Shown: positions 33,263 to 44,934, counted from the first letter of the stretch. The stretch is 64,000 bases of DNA from Leptobrachium leishanense (GCA_009667805.1 CM019063.1:85649877-85713876), one strand, 5' to 3'. Program-made: numbers and translations. The notes: generated by a model from the sequence alone, not told the origin.

Positions 33263-35381
33263 GTAAAATGTTACAATGAGCCAGACACCCCCTGACTTGT
33301 CTTTCACAGGATGGATGAGAGAGTACACAACCAACCAAAATCACCTTAACATAATAATCAGAATAATGACTCTGTTCTCCCCTGACATACTTAAAACACC
33401 ATCCATTTATTAAACAATCTTCACTCCCTTAATTGCACATTTTTTCTGTGCAGCCTCCCAAAACCAACTTTGATAAAAGATGAAATGCCAACCTTAATAA
33501 AAGGCAGGTGGAACCTCAACCTGCTGACCTAAAAAAAAAGTCCCCTAACATAGACCTCATCTACCTTTTTTTCCCACACTACACCCCTTTGGCTTTCACG
33601 TATTGGTGGGGTCAACTCTAAGGCTCTTTGTCCCTGCTTCTCCTTCCAGGTATATCTATGCTTCTCCTTCCAGGTATTCACCTGCATCTCATGCAAGTAT
33701 CTCCCTGCCTCTCCTTCCAGGTATCTGCGCAGATGTACTGCAGGCTATCTACATACCTCCCCTCCACATATCGCTTTCCTTTTCCCCGTCTATAACTTCA
33801 TGTCCTCTCAGCTTTGCAACCTCTCCAAGCTAACTCCATACTTCTCTCCCTGGTACTTCCATACTTCCAGCTGCCAATGTCCTCAAAGTGACCCTCACAA
33901 TCACTTCCTCTGTTTTTGTTCTTCTTTAATTTCGCTGTATGTATTTCTAAACGGTTTCCTTGACAACACAAAATAGTGATGAATTAGAAATGTATGATTA
34001 TTTTTATTTGTAAACTATTCATCCTTCATGTGTTTTGTTTTTTAATCCAGATTTAGTCAGGCTGAGAAGAACATGAGTACATAGAAGGTTTGACTATTTA
34101 ATGCTGACTAGTGGTATAGTGCACATTGTAACATTAATGGTTATGGTGGTCTACGTGCCCTGATTCTCCCTGCCAAGAAAGCCGACTTTTGGCTTCACCG
34201 ATGAGCTATCTAGGCATTAGGCCCACCACAAATGTGACTAGCCAGTGTCTCCCAATGCACAGCTGTTTTAGGACCTTGGTTGTCATGAACGAGTTGCAAA
34301 ATTTTTGGCTGCACAATCCGGAGTCCATTTGCAAATAAATGAAAGTAAATTCCTCTACATTGCTCCATAATTAGTCCACATCGAGTATACTTGATAACGA
34401 GACACCAGCACGTTCTTCTCATGATCGAGTATTGAGTATACTCTTTCTTGGTAGTAAAGCAGGTAATACGGCAAGGAAGAGCGAGGTGGTGATTCACAGG
34501 GTATAAAATTAACCATTTCTGTTCCCTCTGGTTTTAATCCATGAAAACATTTCATATCCTGGAGCATTTAGATGAAAGGGTATGAGTTGACCCTCCACCA
34601 CATCCTGCAGCAGAACAAATGTTGTGCCAGCCTGGGAAAAAAGTAGGTGGGCAACGAGTGGTTAAAAGATGCTCCATCACGGTGCGCAGCATGGAGTTTT
34701 TGTGTAGGAGTGAAGACAATGTGGGGGGTGGACAACTCCTGATATTGTCCCCGATATGAGGTTTACCTATCCAGAGGATGAAACTGAAAGAATATTAATG
34801 AGCGACATGCAGATGTATGGACAGCAGGTGGTAGTATTCTCATACTGTTGCATTACACTGATCCATCATTAAATGTGTACTGTTAGAATAGAAAATTTAT
34901 GGCAATGTAAAAAGCTTTAAATTTAGTTTTATTATCCGTGCCAACAATAAACATTTAAATTAGACATGAAGCTGTTCTAAGGCAGCCGAAAATGCTTGAC
35001 TAGAAGTGGGCTGAAGCATACACATTGCTTTAAATAGGTATTTCTATCTATATCATTTCGAAATGAAAGGGATATTTTAGTGACTTTGTAATCGTAACCT
35101 GAATCAATTCTACATGTTGAAAGAAGCGATTTCCCAATTTATATACATTGTTTTATTTCCTAGTGAGCTATTCCTACTTAAAATTAAAGCCCCCCCCCCA
35201 TGCATAAGGACATGGTTCGTTAGTAAAGGGAATGCATCTATGTCAAGAGGGAGAAGGGACACGAATATATAAATATGAATATCTTAATATCCTTTTAAAG
35301 TTATGAAATAAGTGAGTATGAATAAGGAATTATTGCTTATGAATGCCAAATGATCTCTCGCTCTGTGTGCTTTAATTTCAG
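33224..35381. other. ATG10: Intron sequence before the catalytic exon
   Basis: 33600-33960 is pyrimidine-rich with several CTCCTTCCAGGTAT repeats. 34200-34620 has minus-strand open frames of 70-95 codons that I could not match to any family. The rest appears single-copy. The final 30 bp supply the pyrimidine tract of the acceptor at 35380-35381. Confidence 0.45.
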
Positions 35382-35467
35382 GAGCATCCAATTCTCGGGC
35401 AGCCGTTTTTTGTTCTTCATCCTTGTCGAACTAATGAATTCATGTCACTGATCCAAACGAATAGCAG
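35382..35467 (+). CDS. ATG10: ATG10 catalytic-cysteine exon
   Basis: This 86-bp exon has an acceptor ending TTTCAG and the donor GTAAGG. It gives 28 codons, from EHPILGQPFFVLHPC to the SLIQTNS end, plus two bases of a split Arg codon completed by 49585. The His-Pro-Cys triplet is the active site that forms the ATG12 thioester intermediate (Cys166 in human ATG10, from family knowledge), followed by the conserved R-T-N-E-F. The flanking residues ILGQPFFVLHP are the most conserved of the family, so the exon looks intact and under selection. It joins in phase to the exon at 17156 and to the one at 49585. Confidence 0.95.
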
Positions 35468-35856
35468 GTAAGGCGCTGAATGCACATGAAGTTCACCTAC
35501 TTACTGTTAATGTAGGTACAGCTCCCCTACCCCCCCCCCCCCCTGTATAGTCCACAGTATTGTTTTAGGAGTACGGCACGTTGGAAGCAACCACCAGTAT
35601 TTTTGTGCATTACTCTCCTTAATAATTTTTGTATTGTTTTTATCTATATCCACGGGTCGGAGTTCTGTTGCAAAACCAAGAGAGACGCAAAAGGGTATCC
35701 AATATTGCATGAGCCCCTAAAACAAATATGCAGTAGGTTATGTCTTGCAAACCTCATACAGACCAGCATATTTTTTTGCACCTGATTATGCAATAGGACA
35801 CCATGTTTAGGTTTTGCATAAATTTTGTCTCCTATTGACAGTCTAAAGTCACTTAA

Positions 35857-37075
35857 CCCTTTCGCTGCTGAGGGTTTTCACACCTCTGTGCGGAGGTCAT
35901 TTTTACCGCTTTCGCTCATCATGTTTAACCGCGTTTTGTAGCCATATTTTGATATATGACCCAGACATATTATATATCGTTCTTTCCGGCAGACTCGGTA
36001 GATTCATAATATGTCATTATTATATGTATACGTTATGTCATGCCTGTATATTATAACAGAAAATGCAATAAAATTTGAATTTTCAATAATTTATTATGTG
36101 TAAAGTGTTTTTTTCACATTTTAACATGCGATCCTTTGCGGTTATATTTTGTATGGGGTGCGCTTGTTAAAAAAATTAGAAATGGGGTCTCGTTACATTT
36201 TTTTTGGGGGAAAATTTAGCTTTTTTTAACAAACGCACCGCATACAAAAATCGTTAGTGCAGAATTATTGTGCACATTATAATTGAAATGGGAACAATAT
36301 TGCTGCATTAACAAAACCCAAAAAAAAAAACTTATTTTTTTTTTAGAATTTTTTTAAAAAAAATATTTTTTTTTTTTTATTTTTTTTTTTTAAAAACATT
36401 TTTCATTTTCATGTTTGGTATTGTTGGAACGGCCATGCTCTGGCCGATCCAACGATTTCAAATATTAACTCCTAGCTGCCACGGATCGGGAGATAGGGGG
36501 TTCATTGGAAACCCCTATCTCCACCATTGGTGGCAGCTAGGGGTTAACTCCAGGACTGGCGTCATCGTGCTATGCACGATGACGCCAGTCCTCAGGGGGA
36601 GTTCCTGGAGGCTTGGCCGACATCCAAGATGTCGGCCAGCTCCAGGAGAGGATCACGATCCGGCGCTTTTCAGCGCCGATTCGTGATCCGGCTCCCCAGG
36701 GGTTAATCACAGCCACCGTTTGGAAGGGCAGGCTGTGCCCTTCCAAATGGTGCCTGTATTAACCCCCTGCCCCCCAGCGATCGGGAGGGCGAGAGGTCTG
36801 AAGGACCTCCCCCCTCCCTTTCAGGCGCCTCCTCCGCACATGCGGGGGGCGCCTGAATTCGATGTCATCGCGCCGCAGCGATGACATCTAATTGCTCCGC
36901 CGGGGTCCCGAGTGCTGGGCTGACATCCAAGATGTCAGCCCGCACCGGGGGGACGCAGCAATCCGCCGGAATCCGGCGGATTGCTGCCTCCTGTGCATGG
37001 AAGCGCTCAGCGCGTCCATAGCACAGGAGAACCACTTGGCTGGACGCGCTGAGCGCGTCCATAGCAGCCAAGTGG
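35857..37075. mobile_element. TTAA-target DNA transposon, copy 2, with palindrome cluster
   Basis: TTAA lies on each side (35853-35856 and 37076-37079), and the related LINE sequence at 63638-63641 shows one TTAA at the empty site. Imperfect inverted ends are CCCTTTCGCTGCTGAGG and TAGCAGCCAAGTGG. The left 500 bp is AT-rich and matches copy 1 around the TTCTTTCCGGCAGACT block. The right 500 bp holds consecutive perfect hairpins, for example 36552-36586 (GGCGTCATCGTGC and complement), 36915-36941 (GGGCTGACATC and complement) and 36957-36988 (CAGCAATCCGCCGGA and complement). No transposase. Confidence 0.88.
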
Positions 37076-37270
37076 TTAAGAGATCTCTATTAACATACCT
37101 CAATACAGAATGCACCTGTAAACATGTAACATAGTGACTATATTTCCTGCATATTTATTTTCTGTTAATCTGTATATATATTTGTGTTTTGTTTTTAATG
37201 TTTTGTATTTATTACTTTGTATTTTTGTAATGACTGTAAAAATTTCAATGTTCTTGAACCCAGGGCATAC

Positions 37271-38245
37271 TGTTACATCCTCAGCCCCTGCTATGCTTCC
37301 TGGGGGGTCTGGGCAAGGTTCAGTGCCAAGGGCTGCGGAATATGCTAGCGCTTTATAAATAAAGAAGAATAATAATAATAAAGGGCTGGTCGAGTGCCAG
37401 CACCAGGTAATGGCCGAGCGGCGTCTGAGGGGCGGGCCTGGCATGGTCACAAGGAGCCGCCTGGTTTAAAACCGGGCACGAGGAGTTACCTCGTCGCCCT
37501 GACGTGGAGTTCTGTTCCCGCATCGCTTCCTATAATTCATTGTTGCCTAATCTGTTGCCGACCCAGCTTGTCTACGATTCCTGCTCCTGATTTTGACCCG
37601 GCTTGTTTCTGACCACTCTATGTTCTCTGCTATAGCAGTGACTAGTGTTGTGCGCTGTAGGTTTAACCCCATGCACGCTGTTTGGGGTTTTACTAGTTTT
37701 GTGTGGAGATTCCCCTCTCGCCCTGGTTTTCGTACCGCAGCCTTATCGGGGGTTTGCTCCAGGTCTAAGGGGTCTGAGTTACGATCTGATACGCTTGTAC
37801 CATCTGCGAATACTGTTGGTTATCAGCTTGCGTTTGGCTTGTTCGTTTTGCCAAACGTACCCAGGCTAGTAGCATCCCTAAACCTGTGTATCGACAGACC
37901 CTGGTAATCACAAGTTACGAAGTACCTGATCAAGGTGGTCTGAAAACGTAATATCTGTTAGTGTGTCGACTGCCCTGCAGTCTGATTAATTCATTGCCTG
38001 TCATGTCGAATGTCTCAGTACGAACGTTTCTGTCTTGCAATCTGATGTCTTGTTGTGTGCTCTAAGTTGTCCATTGGTCTCGAAACCTTTGGAGCTTAGT
38101 AGCAGTTCTCTTGTCTTGTCATACTCCTTGGCTTTGGAGTATAAGTTGGAAAGTACTGTTTATTTCGCTAACGTCAAATTGATAAATCCGTTCAAAATGA
38201 TCTCAACCTCGCTACTCTTGTGTGAGCGCCACTGCGCCCGTTACA
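37271..38245. mobile_element. Solo LTR, 975 bp
   Basis: Starts TGTTACATCC, ends CCCGTTACA (TG...CA), and is flanked by the 5-bp duplication CATAC (37266-37270 and 38246-38250). The LINE copy at 63820 has the single, unoccupied CATAC. No second LTR or internal genes are present, so it is a solo LTR left by recombination. A short L2-like tail with GCGCTTTATAAATAAAG and AATAATAATAATAA sits inside near 37340-37382. Its type (Gypsy-like or other) cannot be settled from the LTR alone. Confidence 0.8.
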
Positions 38246-38310
38246 CATACTTGAAAACGAGAGAAATCTCAATGTATCCTTCCTGGTAAAATACTTTGCA
38301 AATAAATTAA

Positions 38311-39160
38311 TAATGTTGAAGAGGCATTGCATGTGTGTTCTTCAAAAGCGAATTAAACACCCATTTCTATTAAATGCGATGAACAAAAAAACTGGGAATG
38401 ATGTGAGTTTTACAGCACAATTCCTGACATTAACCACTAGCATGAAAACAATGTGCTTGGAGTATCCTCTATTCTATTATATTGTGCGCTAAGGAAGCTT
38501 CCCACGTGCCCTCTGCAATGCTCACCTTTTCTTCCCCTTGCCACCAATCTGCATCTTCTCTCGTGTTGGCATTGCTAACTGTATTGCACCCCATTTTTGA
38601 AATAGAAATTGCAGTACTACCTCATTTGAAACCTCTGGTGGTCTAGTTTCTATAAACATATACTTTATTTGCAATATGTTAACTTCTCGGCAGATGAAAC
38701 ATTTTATTTGCAGGTATGTGGCTTAAAAAAATGCAGAAAATGTGTCTTTAAGGTTGTTCAAACTGGTGCTCCTATAGCTATAACCAAAGGGAACAAAATA
38801 CATATAAACATAGACATATGTTTAGACATAGACATAACATGGAAACGAGGTGTAGAGGGCCCTGCTCATAGGAGCTTACAGTCTAGAGGGATTGGGGTTG
38901 AGTAAGACCAGAGGAATTTTACTTGATGGCAAGATCATTAATGCCAGTGGTTTGGGAACTGTGGGGCCACAGAAGTGGTTTCAATCAAGTGAGTAGGTGA
39001 GCAGAGGAATGCGTTGCATCAGTGATGTGGTACGCTGTGGAGTCTATGTCACAAGATAAAAAAAAAGCAATTTAGCAGAAATTCACCCATTTTGGTACTA
39101 GAAATACCAGTAACCCGTCATTTGATGCAGCCAGGTGCGTACTTTCAAGAAATATAGACC
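38311..39160. other. ATG10: Intron sequence with a reversed L2 tail
   Basis: 38780-39050 in reverse complement matches the 3' part of the L2 copy at 29560-29790 (GAGCAGGGCCCTCTACACCTC and neighbours, partly diverged). The remainder holds nothing I recognise. Confidence 0.5.
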
Positions 39161-39164
39161 ATAT

Positions 39165-40760
39165 TTTTTATTTTTTTTGTAATTTACAATTTTATTTTAT
39201 GAAGTGAATACAGGAAAACAAGAGAGCCAACAAAACATTCCGCAGAGATACACCAAGAGTCGACTTAACAGCAGTAATTGGTGTATCATCAAGCCAATAA
39301 AAGGTAGGGCTATCTCGGAAAGGTACAGCATGTAATAAAAAGAAAACAAAAAGAGGGAGAGGGGAAACAAACTACACAGATCTCAAGCTAGTGGTGGTGC
39401 GAGGGGTGAGAGAAAAAGCGAGAGAGGGGGGAGTGGGAGGGGGACAAAATAAGAAAGGGGGATGAAAGACGGCAGTGGCCAATATCGTGACTTTCCCAGC
39501 TCACTCCCAGAGGAGGCCATGTAAGGGTAATGTCACAAGGCCCAGGAGCTCGAGGGCCAATTATGGCAGCCAGAGCTATGGTAGGTGCCATAGTGGCGTA
39601 CCTCGGAGCATCCTGAAAATTGCCACACAAAACCAAAAAAAAAAAAGGGGAGGGAAGGGAAAGGGGGGGAAGGAGGAGGAAACACCGTCGCCGGCATAAC
39701 GTGCGCCATTAAAAAAACAGGTCCCAGGTGCAACACAAAAGTCATCATGAGGGGGGGATCCAAACTAATCTACTCGGCTTTAGAAGGGGGAAGTGAGTCG
39801 TCTCATAACATAAACTGTTTAGTATTGTATTTCTTTTTTGCATATAAACTGTTTCGTATCAAAGCATAGGTAATCCAAAAAGTCGCAAAGTCCAGGAGTA
39901 AAAAACTAGGCCATATAGTCGAGACATCTGCCTGACAGGGGCTTGCTTCAACCCGTGTCCTGTCTCGAGGGCTCGGAGGGGATACCCAATACGGGGAAAC
40001 AAAGCACAGGCCTCTTCCAGGGTAGTCACGGTGTGGGGGATGTTATCATGCACAATCACCAAAGATCCCGCCACACCCCAGCGATATCGGACCGAAGTTT
40101 GGCCATCACCTCCCGAAACCTTGGCCAGGCTACAATCGTCAAAACGGGTAGATCCGCAAAAAGTGACAATCGGGTGGATTCAAAAATAAAAGGGGATCCT
40201 GCTTTAGGGAGAGCAATCAGGCGCATTTTAACAGAGATGTCTATAGCGACTGCGATCATGTCCCTCGGTACTCCCGCGGGAGCCGCTGCCACCTTGCGGA
40301 TGCGAAGCGCCGCGCCAAAGATCTCAGGAGCGCCCGGCGGTTGCTGTAAGATGTGGCAGGCCACACAGTTAATGTAATACAAGCGAGAAGAAGGAGGGAG
40401 CGACTCTGGAATCCCCCAAAAATGTACATTTCGCCTTCTGTGTCGAGCTTCTACCGACTCCAAAGCTCTGGAAAGATGGTCCACCTGAGTCGGCAGGGAG
40501 TCTATACGGGTCTCCATTGTGGCCTGCGCCATTACCGTATAATCCACACGGTGTTGTACCGACTCCACTGTGGTCCTCAGGGTAGCAACTTCGCCCAACA
40601 CCTCTTGGAGATCTGCTTTCCAAAGGGCCTGCATCTGATCCAATATACGGCGGACTTCGCCTCTTGTAGAGGGCTGAGACTCATCCGAGTCATCAGCCTG
40701 AGGAGATAACACGGGCAGGAGTCCACGAGTGAGAGCGGGTCCAGTCACCGATTCTGTCCG
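39165..40760 (-). mobile_element. L1-like LINE fragment with ORF1 but no ORF2
   Basis: On the minus strand an ORF1-type coding region is followed within about 0.9 kb by an A-rich 3' end (near 39165-39180 on the plus strand). No reverse transcriptase or endonuclease sequence lies between. It is either an internally deleted L1 copy or an ORF1-only derivative comparable to the half-LINEs known in mammals. The 5' and 3' limits are approximate, because no target duplication was identified. Confidence 0.6.
39859..40748 (-). pseudogene. L1 ORF1p-like protein (transposase_22 type), frameshifted
   Basis: A 230-residue frame (40748-40056) begins with an acidic stretch, continues through a predicted coiled coil (about residues 30-100, RRILDQMQALWKADLQEV onward) and enters the RRM-like region at RRRNVHFWGIPESLP. 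A second frame (40074-39859) supplies the C-terminal domain (SLVIVHDNIPHTV, EEACALFPRIGYPLRALE), so a frameshift lies near 40070-40100. ORF1p of L1 LINEs is a trimeric RNA-binding protein that packages the element's own RNA. The domain order fits that family. Broken copy; not expected to work. Confidence 0.7.
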
Positions 40761-40764
40761 ATTG

Positions 40765-40932
40765 ACTGTTCAATAAAAACATGAAAACCTATAATGTTTG
40801 TGTTTTATTATTTTAAGCAGACTGTGTTTTTCAAATTGTTGTGACTTAGATGAAGATCAGAGCACATTTTATGACCAATTCATGCAAAACTCCACGTAAT
40901 CCCAAAGGGTTCACATACTTTTTCTTGCCACT
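40765..40932. mobile_element. Probable Tc1-type element end
   Basis: The segment ends CAAAGGGTTCACATACTTT followed by TTCTTGCCACTATATA, a terminus I associate with a Tc1/mariner family widespread in fish, lampreys and frogs. A TA-rich tract (40933-40951) follows. Only one end is present. The identification is from memory of the family and is not proven here. Confidence 0.45.
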
Positions 40933-40949
40933 ATATATATATATATATA

Positions 40950-41669
40950 TAACAAACCACGGGGGGGGGGTTGCACTCAGCTTAGATGCACCCACTTGTG
41001 TTGCAAGTTTAAGACTTTAAATACAAAACACCAAAAAAGAGCACTCCATATCAATGACCACCTTCATCCACCATTTTCTGCAAAAAAAAAAAACAAAGCA
41101 CACATTTCAAAAATTCAAAAAACCTGGCTGAGGTAAAATGATGGGGATTCAGTTCACAAAGTATGATCATAGTTTGCGTAAGCCTGTCACAGTCGCCAAT
41201 GTACCCCATCGTTGACAGGTCCTATCTCACTTGACTGTATCTGCATTTACAGAATTAACTCACCCTGGAGCTTCCCAGCAGGCACTAGCCTTTATAGGCT
41301 GTCACGGTGGGACACCGCTGTGAACAGGGAGGGGTGCATACTCAAGAGAGTTGTCAGCTCTCCATATGTATAAAACAAACCACAGGGGGGGTTGCACTCA
41401 ACCTAAACTTGCAACACAAGCGGGTGCATCTAAGACTTTAAATACAAAACACCAAAAAAGAGCACTCCATATCAATGACCACCTTCATCCACCATTTTCT
41501 GCAACAACAAAAAACAAAACACACATTTCAAAATTTCAAAAAACCTGACTGAGGTAAAATGATGGGGATTCAGTTAACAAAGTATGATCATAGTTTGCGT
41601 AAGCCTGTCAGTCGCTAATGTACCCCATTGTTTTATACATATGGAGAGCTGACAACTCTCTTGGGACCG
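40950..41669. repeat. Direct repeat of about 400 bp with flanking inverted pair
   Basis: The block from ACAAACCAC through GTAAGCCTGTCA (about 40951-41198) recurs at about 41375-41608 with few differences. 41338-41372 (GAGAGTTGTCAGCTCTCC) and 41634-41664 (GGAGAGCTGACAACTCTC) are inverted and bracket the second copy. It may be two incomplete copies of one interspersed element or an LTR-like pair with a short interior; no coding sequence lies between. Confidence 0.6.
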
Positions 41670-42299
41670 TGGCAGCTAGGGAGTCATGGAGGGTGTCATT
41701 TGAAAGGCCTGAGCATGGCCTTTCCAATGATACCCAACATGACCAGGTACAAAGTAAAATACAATATATAATAATAAAAAATAAATTTAAAAAAAATCAT
41801 GGTTTTTTTTGTGTTGTTTTTATTAATGCAGAAATATTGTTCACATTTCAATTATAATGTGAACAATGATGCTGCACTAATGATTTTTTTCTATGGGGTG
41901 CGTTTGCTAAAAATCACGTAATTGCCCCGAAAAAAATGTAACAAGTCCCCATTTCTAATTTTTGTACAAGCGCACCCCATAGAAAATGTAACCGCAAACG
42001 CTCATGTGATAAAATGTGAAAAAAAACACTTTACACGCTGCAGATGATTAAAAATTCTAATATTATTGCATTTTTTGTTATAATATACAGGCAGGACATG
42101 ACGTATACATATAAAAATGATATATTATGAATCTGCGGAGTCTGCCGGAAAGAACGATCTATAATATGTCTGGATCATATAATAAAATGTGGCTTCAACT
42201 CGCGTTTAAACATGATGAGCAAAAACGGTAAATATTAGCTCAGCACACAGCGGTGAAATGGCTCAGCAGTGACCTCTGGTCAGTGGTAAATATCAGAAT
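41664..42299. mobile_element. TTAA-family element, reversed and truncated copy
   Basis: In reverse orientation it matches the left half of 35857-37075 (AGTCTGCCGGAAAGAACGAT, AACATGATGAGC and ATGGCTCAGCAGTGA blocks) and part of 1274-2506 (GGCCTTTC, GATACCCAACATGACC). The palindrome-rich half is missing. The BEL/Pao element is inserted just beyond its right edge. Confidence 0.65.
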
Positions 42300-42304
42300 A
42301 ATAT

Positions 42305-42908
42305 TGTCCTGTCCCCACTCCACGTACCCCCGGGGTCTATGTGCAGTTTAACAGGCAGGTAAACCTCTCCTACGAGTCAATGAACGGGACTGGTTTGCAG
42401 TCTGAAGGTTTTATTAACCCGTTGTAGGAATGTGGTAAAACTATAGGAAAACAGAAATATACGATATAAAGATACAGAATATATACGTGTTTTACATAGA
42501 TAATAATACAAGACAGGATGTGTCCATATAAAACATGGGGGTTTTATAACTAGGCCGGACTAAGATTACATGAAAAGCAGCTGGCTGCAATATAAGGGTC
42601 TACAAATTTACAGCACATAAGGTGCTTCTAAAGCTGAGGGAAACTGTAAGGTGACTGGGAGTAATTTAGACCATAACCTTACCGACGATGCTTTCAATAG
42701 GGGGAGAGATTGTAATGAGGTGTTCCTTCCAGCTCCTGTGGTGAAGGAAATGGTGGCCTCTCTCCCACAATCCCCTGTAATAGTGAGGGAAGCACATGAC
42801 TTAGCCTATAGGAATTCTGGGAAGGCTGAATACCAGGGTGCTGTAAAAATAAACGGCCACTAGATGGCGTCTCTAAACACATTACATTTCTGCTCTGAAG
42901 GCAGCACA
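42305..42908 (-). repeat. 3' LTR of the BEL/Pao element
   Basis: 604 bp, TG...CA ends. On the plus strand it runs from TGTCCTGTCCCC to GAAGGCAGCACA. Compared with 47842-48445 it differs at 42347 (T/C), 42855 (G/A) and 42871 (C/G). Confidence 0.93.
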
Positions 42909-43716
42909 CTCCCCGCCTGGTGTCGGTAGACACCACCATCGGAGTCTTCTGATCGTGATAGTGTTGTACGAGCAAAGAAGGGATGTGATGACGACCAGGG
43001 ATCAATACAGGATGCTTCTCTGAAAAGTCTATGCTAGCTTCCTTAAGACGACCTCCTACTCTTAGCAAGCCGTCTTCATCAATGAATGGATCGAGTTTCT
43101 TGAAACCACTGTCTTTAGGAAGAGATCTCTGATTAGTGATACAGTCAATTTTGTTAGTGTAGATTTCTTGTTGCACTGAACGGATAATTATATTTCTTGC
43201 CTGTTCCAATTCAGTTGCTTTGTAGGCACTGTTACAGCGGTGCCAACCTTTACAGTCCTTTAATTCTGAAGGCGTAGTATTCCTGGAAGAACGAACTACG
43301 TGAATTAAGCAAGCGATGCCTCTAACAAGTGACCTCCAGGTAGAGAACTTGTTGAATCTGAGAGATCCGAGCGGTTGCTTGAAGTCACTGTGTGTAGTGT
43401 AGACACCTGAGGGCGGACTTCTTCATCCGTATCTATATCTACCAGTTGAAATGTGTGACAGTCAGAAGTGATATTCTGAGAATTATGTAAGAATGCAGGA
43501 CCTGTAAGCTATGTTGAGTCTTTTAGATTGTTAGCGGCAACACATCTGGTTGCATGGTCTGCGGGGTTGTGGTCGGTAGGTACGAAATGCCATTGTTTTG
43601 GGTAAGTGGATCTTCTGATTCTATGTACCCTGTTGCTGACGTAAACATAGAAACGTCTGGATTCGTTGCTGATGTAACCCAAGACTACTTTGCTGTCTGT
43701 GTAGAACTCAGCGTCT
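42909..43716 (-). pseudogene. BEL/Pao RNase H end and truncated integrase
   Basis: Downstream of the frame that ends at 43717, the minus strand continues in another frame with FYTDSKVVLGYIS, the usual RNase H aspartate block, and a premature stop soon after. 43209-42909 encodes the N-terminal zinc-finger start of integrase (LLRVGGRLKEA, RHHIPSLLVQHYHDQ), then passes directly into the sequence before the 3' LTR. The remaining zinc ligands, the catalytic DDE core and the C-terminal domain are absent. The element could integrate only with integrase supplied by a relative. Confidence 0.8.
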
Positions 43717-44934
43717 TTAATCTCTATGTTCAGCTAGTTCCACTGCCAGTACGGCAGCGCAGAGTTCCAATCTAGGTATTGTATGTTCTAGGAGTGGTGC
43801 AAGTTTCGCTTTTCCCATGATGAATCCTATATGACATTGCTCTTCGATGTCTACAGTCTTTAGATAAGCTACTGCAGCAATTGCTTTGACAGATGCGTCT
43901 GAGAAAACACAGAGGTTTTGTGTTCGAACTTCTGAAGAGGGCACGGGGGCATATGGACGTGCAATGTGAACTCTGGCCAAAGCTGTTAGAGAGTTTTTCC
44001 ACTCCATCCACAAACCCTTTTTCTCAGTGGGGAGCGGGTCATCCCAGTCTTTTGTCTCCCAGGTAAGATCTCTGAGTATTGCTTTACCTTGAATGGTGAC
44101 GGGAGCTGCAAAACCTAGGGGATCGTAAAGGCTGTTTATAACGGACAGGGTACCCCTGCGGGTGTATGGTTTTTCTTCTGGACTGACTTGAAAGGTAAAG
44201 GTGTCACTATTTAAGTCCCAAAGCAGACCAAGGCTCCGTTGAGTAGGGAGGACGTCAGTACCTAGGTCTAAATCTTTCAGATCATTAGAATGGTCTTGGG
44301 AAGGGAAGGCTTTAATTACCCCTTTGCTGTTAAAAGCAATTTTGTGAAGTCTCAAGTTTGAGTGGGAGAGCATACTTTGAGTTCTTTTTAGGAGACTGAT
44401 AGCAGCCTCATCTGTGGGCAGTGATTTTAAACAGTCGTCTACATAGAAGTCCTTATCTACAAAGTGTCTAACGTCTGCCCCATATTTCGCTTCTCCTTCC
44501 TTAGCGGACTGTCTGAGTCCATAAATAGCAACTGCAGGAGAGGGGCTGTTACCAAAGATGTGTAACCGCATACGGTACTCTATGATATCTTTGGAGGGTT
44601 CGTTATCTTTAAACCAAAAGAATCTCAGGAAATTTCTGTGCTCTTCTTTAACAAAGAAGCAGTGAAACATCTGTTGAATGTCGGCCATAAATGCAACTGA
44701 ATCTTTATGAAAACGGAGGAGTACTCCTATGAGTCTGTTATTAAGGTCGGGACCTGACAGTAAGACATTGTTTAAGGAGACACCCTCATGTTTGGCACTA
44801 GAGTCGAACACTGCTCTAATCTGGCCTGGTTTCTTTGGATGGTATACTCCAAATATGGGTAGGTACCAGCACTCTTCACCGTCAGTTAAGGTAGGTGCTA
44901 CTTCTGCGTGACCATTCTCAAGTATTTTCTCCAT
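43717..44934 (-). pseudogene. BEL/Pao reverse transcriptase and start of RNase H
   Basis: 405 codons. Recognised blocks in order: EVAPTLTDGEECWYLPIFGV, IRAVFDSSAKHEGVSLNN, FMADIQQMFHCF with the first catalytic aspartate, then KDFYVDDCLKSL with the YVDD box characteristic of BEL/Pao. Next come the connection region (RRGTLSVINSLYDPLGF) and the first RNase H aspartate (LCVFSDASVKA). The frame is separated from gag-pro by a one-base shift at a homopolymer (T7 on the plus strand, 44950-44956) and ends early at 43717 through another shift. Confidence 0.88.

Larger units (their letters stand above)
17254..35381 (+). other. ATG10: ATG10 intron of 18,128 bp
   Basis: Bounded by GTAAGAG at 17254 and by a pyrimidine-rich acceptor ending TTTCAG at 35381. 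It is largely mobile DNA: a Helitron-like element, MITEs, a MULE-like element with a telomere-like core, a hAT element full of minisatellites, an L2 copy, a palindromic mariner and a TTACCCGGGTAA-rich element. No other host exon was recognised inside it. Confidence 0.9.
35840..38310 (+). mobile_element. LINE 3' end split by a TTAA element and a solo LTR
   Basis: Three pieces (35840-35856, 37076-37270, 38246-38310) join to form the same LINE 3' end that is uninterrupted at 63625-63890. The joined C-terminal frame corresponds to KSLKRSLLT and LNTECTCKHVT of an L2-like LINE, followed by a tail with CTCAATGTATCCTTCCTGG and AAATAAAT repeats. A third copy of that tail is at 60885-60955. The insertions at 35857-37075 and 37271-38245 are bounded by TTAA and CATAC respectively. 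Confidence 0.85.

Noticed and set aside
34210..34567. Two overlapping minus-strand frames (95 and 70 codons) with protein-like composition
   Set aside because: I could not match them to any family, they have no splice or element context, and longer translation meets several stops. Possibly an old pseudogene, but unsupported.
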